This document shows positions 40,154 to 42,500 of a DNA stretch of 42,500 nt, piece after piece. Both the position numbers and the translations under genes were made by a program. Where the stretch lies: assembly GCA_963575745.1 (NCBI GenBank), contig CAUYUJ010015753.1, forward strand, positions 110,722 to 153,221, in the 5' to 3' direction. The stretch is from Prorocentrum cordatum (taxonomy: Eukaryota; Sar; Dinophyceae; Prorocentrales; Prorocentraceae). The stretch's first letter is position 1. The number at the start of each line of letters is the position of its first letter. The notes under the pieces are model-generated. The model made no database searches, was not told the DNA's origin, and was given only the letters and a program-made list of their open reading frames with translations.

Positions 40154-40224
40154 TCTCCTCCTCCTCCTCCTCCTCCTCCTCCTCCTCCTCCTCCTCCTCC
40201 TCCTCCTCCTCCTCCTCCTCCTCC
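40154..40224 (+). repeat. (TCC)n tract, in frame with the element C RT as poly-Glu
   Basis: A TCC/CTC run of about 23 units. On -, in the RT frame, it reads GAG codons and joins the RT sequence without a stop. Confidence 0.93.
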
Positions 40225-40321
40225 AGGCCCTGCCTGTGAGCGCCGGGAGAGCACGGGGCGGGTCGACTGCGCGGACCCCCGCGCTCGAGCTCCCCGCGCA
40301 GGGCAGGCCTGCGCCGTGCCG

Positions 40322-40345
40322 GCCGGCGGCGGTCCCGCCGCCGGC
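40322..40345. repeat. Perfect GC palindrome
   Basis: GCCGGCGGCGG, a 2-base loop, then CCGCCGCCGGC. A further CCGCCGCCGGCG follows at about 40351-40362. Hairpin potential; no assigned role. Confidence 0.8.
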
Positions 40346-40367
40346 GTTCCCGCCGCCGGCGACCCAG

Positions 40368-40522
40368 AAGACCAGTGCGCCCTCGAGGGCGCGAAGTTAT
40401 TCGCGCTTCGCGGTTCGGCTCCGGTTCCTCCTCATCCTCCTCTCCTCCCTTGAGAGTCTCGGCGCGAGAGCGCGAAGTTATCCGCGCTTCGCGCAGCGCG
40501 AAGCGCGAAGTTGGGAGCTCTT
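40368..40522. mobile_element. Inverted-repeat element, CGCGAAGTTATTCGCG family, copy 2
   Basis: It shares CCCTCGAGGGCGCGAAGTTA, the TCC-rich centre, GCGCGAGAGCGCGAAGTTAT and the terminal GCGCAGCGCGAAGCGCGAA segment with 10765-10935. The outer ends are diverged and I see no target duplication. Confidence 0.65.
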
Positions 40523-40530
40523 AGGATAGG

Positions 40531-40684
40531 TCGATTCAGAAGCGACGACACGCGCGAATAGCCCGGGGGAGAGCAATACACGTATTCAGGTGCGCCGATG
40601 ATCTATGTCGTCGACAAGGCCCCCGGGCGAATACGTGTAATGCCCGCCTCTCGGCCATTCGCCCCGATCGTCGCCCCCGATCGA
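40531..40684. mobile_element. Inverted-repeat element with about 50-bp arms
   Basis: The left arm contains GCGACGA, GCGAATAGCC and ACACGTATTC. The right arm, reverse complemented, contains GCGACGA, GCGAATGGCC and ACACGTATTC in the same order. Both outer ends read TCGAT. The spacer is about 40 bases. No target duplication was found, and no other copy is seen in the window. Confidence 0.6.
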
Positions 40685-40970
40685 GGTTGAACGAAACGGC
40701 CGATCGTTCCAGGTTTAACGATCTCCGCGGTGTCAGAGTCCACTGCCGGGGTTGTCACGACACAAGGTGCTGTGCGGACGCGCGCCGTCTGCAGCCCGCG
40801 CATGCCGCGGCGTGAGGTCGCTATGTCCTCTCGCGCAGAAGCCCCGCTTCTGGTCCTCGTCCCTGTGCACTCAGTATTGTTGTCTTGACAGCGGTGGTAG
40901 GGGATGGGGTCCTTGTTCCTGGTTGATGGCCGATTCAAATCAGGAGGGTGTGTATCAGTAATACTAAGCT
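40685..40970. other. Region with no recognised gene
   Basis: Short mixed sequence between two inverted-repeat elements. No motif. Confidence 0.4.
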
Positions 40971-40973
40971 TGA

Positions 40974-41136
40974 GTCGTGCCTGTCCCTCTGCATTGGGAA
41001 TTTTCAAAAATAGTGTAAAAATAGTCTGGGGACGATGTTTCTTGTTTTTTTGTTTGACCACTTCGGCGTATTTGTTTCTATGTTGAATTTTTCGCCCATC
41101 ATCCGCATGCAGGGGGACATGTCCGACCTGATGCTA
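40974..41136. mobile_element. Inverted-repeat element, CCTGTCCCTCT family, copy 2
   Basis: The left end GTGCCTGTCCCTCTGCAT pairs with the right end ATGCAGGGGGACATGTCC. CTAAGC occurs directly at both edges (about 40973-40978 and 41133-41138). The internal segments AATAGTGTAAAAATAG, TTTTTTTGTTTGACC and TTGAATTTTTCGCCCATC parallel the copy at 32474. Confidence 0.65.
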
Positions 41137-41242
41137 AGCAGTGGTACGCCCCTCCCCGAGGGGACAGAGCGGGGTTGGAAACGGACACTGTCCAAACCAT
41201 CTACTCCCAGAGGGCAGGTGGGTATTCTGCTGGCTGGGAGTA

Positions 41243-41392
41243 CAGTGGAGGCCCATGCCAATAAACGCCCTGGTTGCCTCCAGGGTGCCCCGGGTTTCTT
41301 GGGCTTCGTTCCCACACCAAAAATCAATGGACGTCCTGGGGTCTCAGGGTTGGGTCTCTTGTGGAAGGTTTCTTGTGGACTGGCCTCCACTG
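41243..41392. mobile_element. Tc1/mariner-like MITE, copy 2 (150 bp, internally deleted)
   Basis: Both ends begin CAGTGGAGGCC, a perfect 11 bases, flanked by TA (41241-41242 and 41393-41394). It matches 22150-22336 through TCCCACACCAAAAATCAATG and GGTTTCTTGTGGAC but lacks about 37 internal bases. Confidence 0.82.
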
Positions 41393-41464
41393 TAGGGTGA
41401 ACGGCGTCGTCCCAGGCTGGCGTTGACCCGCTTCAGCCGCCTCCCAGTAGTTTTTCCGCCGCGC

Positions 41465-41740
41465 CTGAGGCTCACGGAGCGACGACGACGATGGCGGCGG
41501 CGACAGCGACGACCGCGACCGCGGACACCACGCTCACGACGACCACGACCGCGACCGCCTGCCACGGCGACGACCAGGACGACCGCACAGACGACGCCGT
41601 CGACAGCGACGACCACGGCGACCCCCTGGCCTTGGCGTGCGCGCTGGCCAGAATTCGGAGGCGGCAGCGCGAGAGAGCGCCTCTCCGCCCGCGAGGGCAC
41701 CTGGCGCCCCCCGAGGCCAAGAAAGAGGCTTCAGCCTCGA
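41465..41740 (+). other. Low-complexity GAC/ACG-rich stretch with an open frame
   Basis: GACGACGAC-, ACGACCGCGACC- and GGCGACGACC-type triplets dominate. The + frame 41491-42021 (176 codons) begins with an Ala/Thr run, then an Asp-rich run, and shows no domain. I regard it as a repeat-derived frame. Confidence 0.4.
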
Positions 41741-42500
41741 ACCCCGATCGCTCGATTGATCCCCGATTTATCGGCGATGACTACGGCGACGGAGACGGCG
41801 ACGATTCGATCCTCGATTCTCTCGATCTTCGAACCTCGATCCTTGGTCCTCGACTCTCGTCGGCCGAGTGTTGCCATCGGTGCCCTCGGCCCAAGGTGCT
41901 CACAGCTTTCCCTGCCGATTTAGGGCGCTCCCTGGAGCCCGTTGGGCCTCGTGAGGGGTTCTTCGGAGGCCCTGTGGCCCTGTGGGGCCAGAAGCGCCTT
42001 CCCAGACATCCGGTGTTTTGATGTTCTCGATGCGCTCATGGCCCACAGCCTCTCTCGACCCCTTTTTGCAGGGCTGGTTTTCTATCCCGTAGGCCCGAAG
42101 CCCCCCTCCGGAGGCTGGGAATCGGGACACACCGGTTGCCTCGATCTCTTCGAGGTGCCCGGGTGCCCTTCATCGATCGTTCGATACTCGATCGTTTGAG
42201 TCCTCTTCGATGGACGACGACGCCGAAGGTGGCAACGGCGATTCTCCGCCCTCGATCCTCAAAACTCGGCCATCGATCCTCTGTCCTCTCGATCCTCGGT
42301 CCCCTGAGTCCCCGATCCCCTCGATCCTCCGTGCTCTCGAGCCCGGATCCCTGGTCGCTCGGCCGCTCGACCGCTCGATCGATTCTGTCATTGCTGATTG
42401 GTCTCGAGCCCATCCGGCGTCGGGGCTCCAATCTTCGCCGTCGTCCTTCGCCGCCGCCGTCGTCGCGGTCGCCGATCCGTCGCTCCTCGACGTCCTGGTC
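41740..42500. repeat. Degenerate CTCGATCC-type low-complexity region
   Basis: CTCGATCCTCG, CGATCGCTCGATTGATCCC, CTCTCGATCTTCG and similar steps fill most of 41740-41850 and 42170-42440, with mixed sequence between and after. No gene is recognised up to the window edge. Confidence 0.6.

Noticed and set aside
41491-42021. 176-codon + strand frame with Ala/Thr and Asp runs
   Set aside because: It derives from GAC/ACG triplet-rich DNA; no domain is recognised.

Overview
The window looks like nuclear DNA of a dinoflagellate. It is GC-rich, packed with GGA/TCC triplet tracts and many unrelated minisatellites, and its only recognisable coding matter is decayed reverse-transcriptase (RT) retroelements of the kind abundant in dinoflagellate genomes. 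Prorocentrum is a plausible genus, but that is inference from general resemblance. I find no intact host gene, no tRNA, rRNA or spliced-leader gene and no CRISPR array. Most long open frames are low-complexity or repeat-driven.

Layout. 0-0.7 kb: degenerate CTTGGGG-type repeats. 1.4-7.9 kb: a long decayed LINE-like element on + (element A: coiled-coil N-terminal region, a 72-bp in-frame minisatellite, AP endonuclease, RT, RNase H-like region, C-terminal Cys/His region). 9.1-11.1 kb: a cluster of small inverted-repeat elements. 11.5-12.5 kb: purine tracts. 12.85-14.82 kb: a 77-bp minisatellite that is stop-free in all three forward frames. 15.2-20.7 kb: a second LINE on - (element B: AP endonuclease, RT with YADD, Cys/His fingers, poly-Glu tract). 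20.8-25.1 kb: triplet tracts and small elements. 25.1-32.2 kb: an isolated 194-bp inverted-repeat element, then a 132-bp satellite with head-to-head inversions bracketed by arrays of a 33-bp (11-codon) repeat. 32.3-34.5 kb: more small elements. 34.5-36.9 kb: a mosaic of short degenerate tandem repeats. 38.5-40.15 kb: a third RT relic on - (element C). 40.3-41.4 kb: more small inverted-repeat elements. 41.4 kb to the end: low-complexity CTCGATCC-type DNA.

The main new observation is a set of small non-autonomous mobile elements. The best is a family here called SR1: six copies of 160-167 bp, all in the same orientation, with TCAGGAGGGG at one end and GGGCCCCTTCA at the other. Each is flanked by a 5-bp direct repeat (three perfect, two 4/5, one 3/5). 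One copy sits inside the RT of element C. Removing it together with one 5-bp repeat leaves the RT frame continuous, which shows that it is an insertion and marks its exact ends. At least two other families (25.10 and 33.19 kb) have long terminal inverted repeats and perfect 5-bp target duplications. A further family has TA-CAGT Tc1/mariner-like termini.

Nothing here works together as an operon or pathway. The window is a record of layered retroelement decay, small DNA-element insertion and tandem-repeat growth. All family assignments come from reading motifs by eye; no database search was run.
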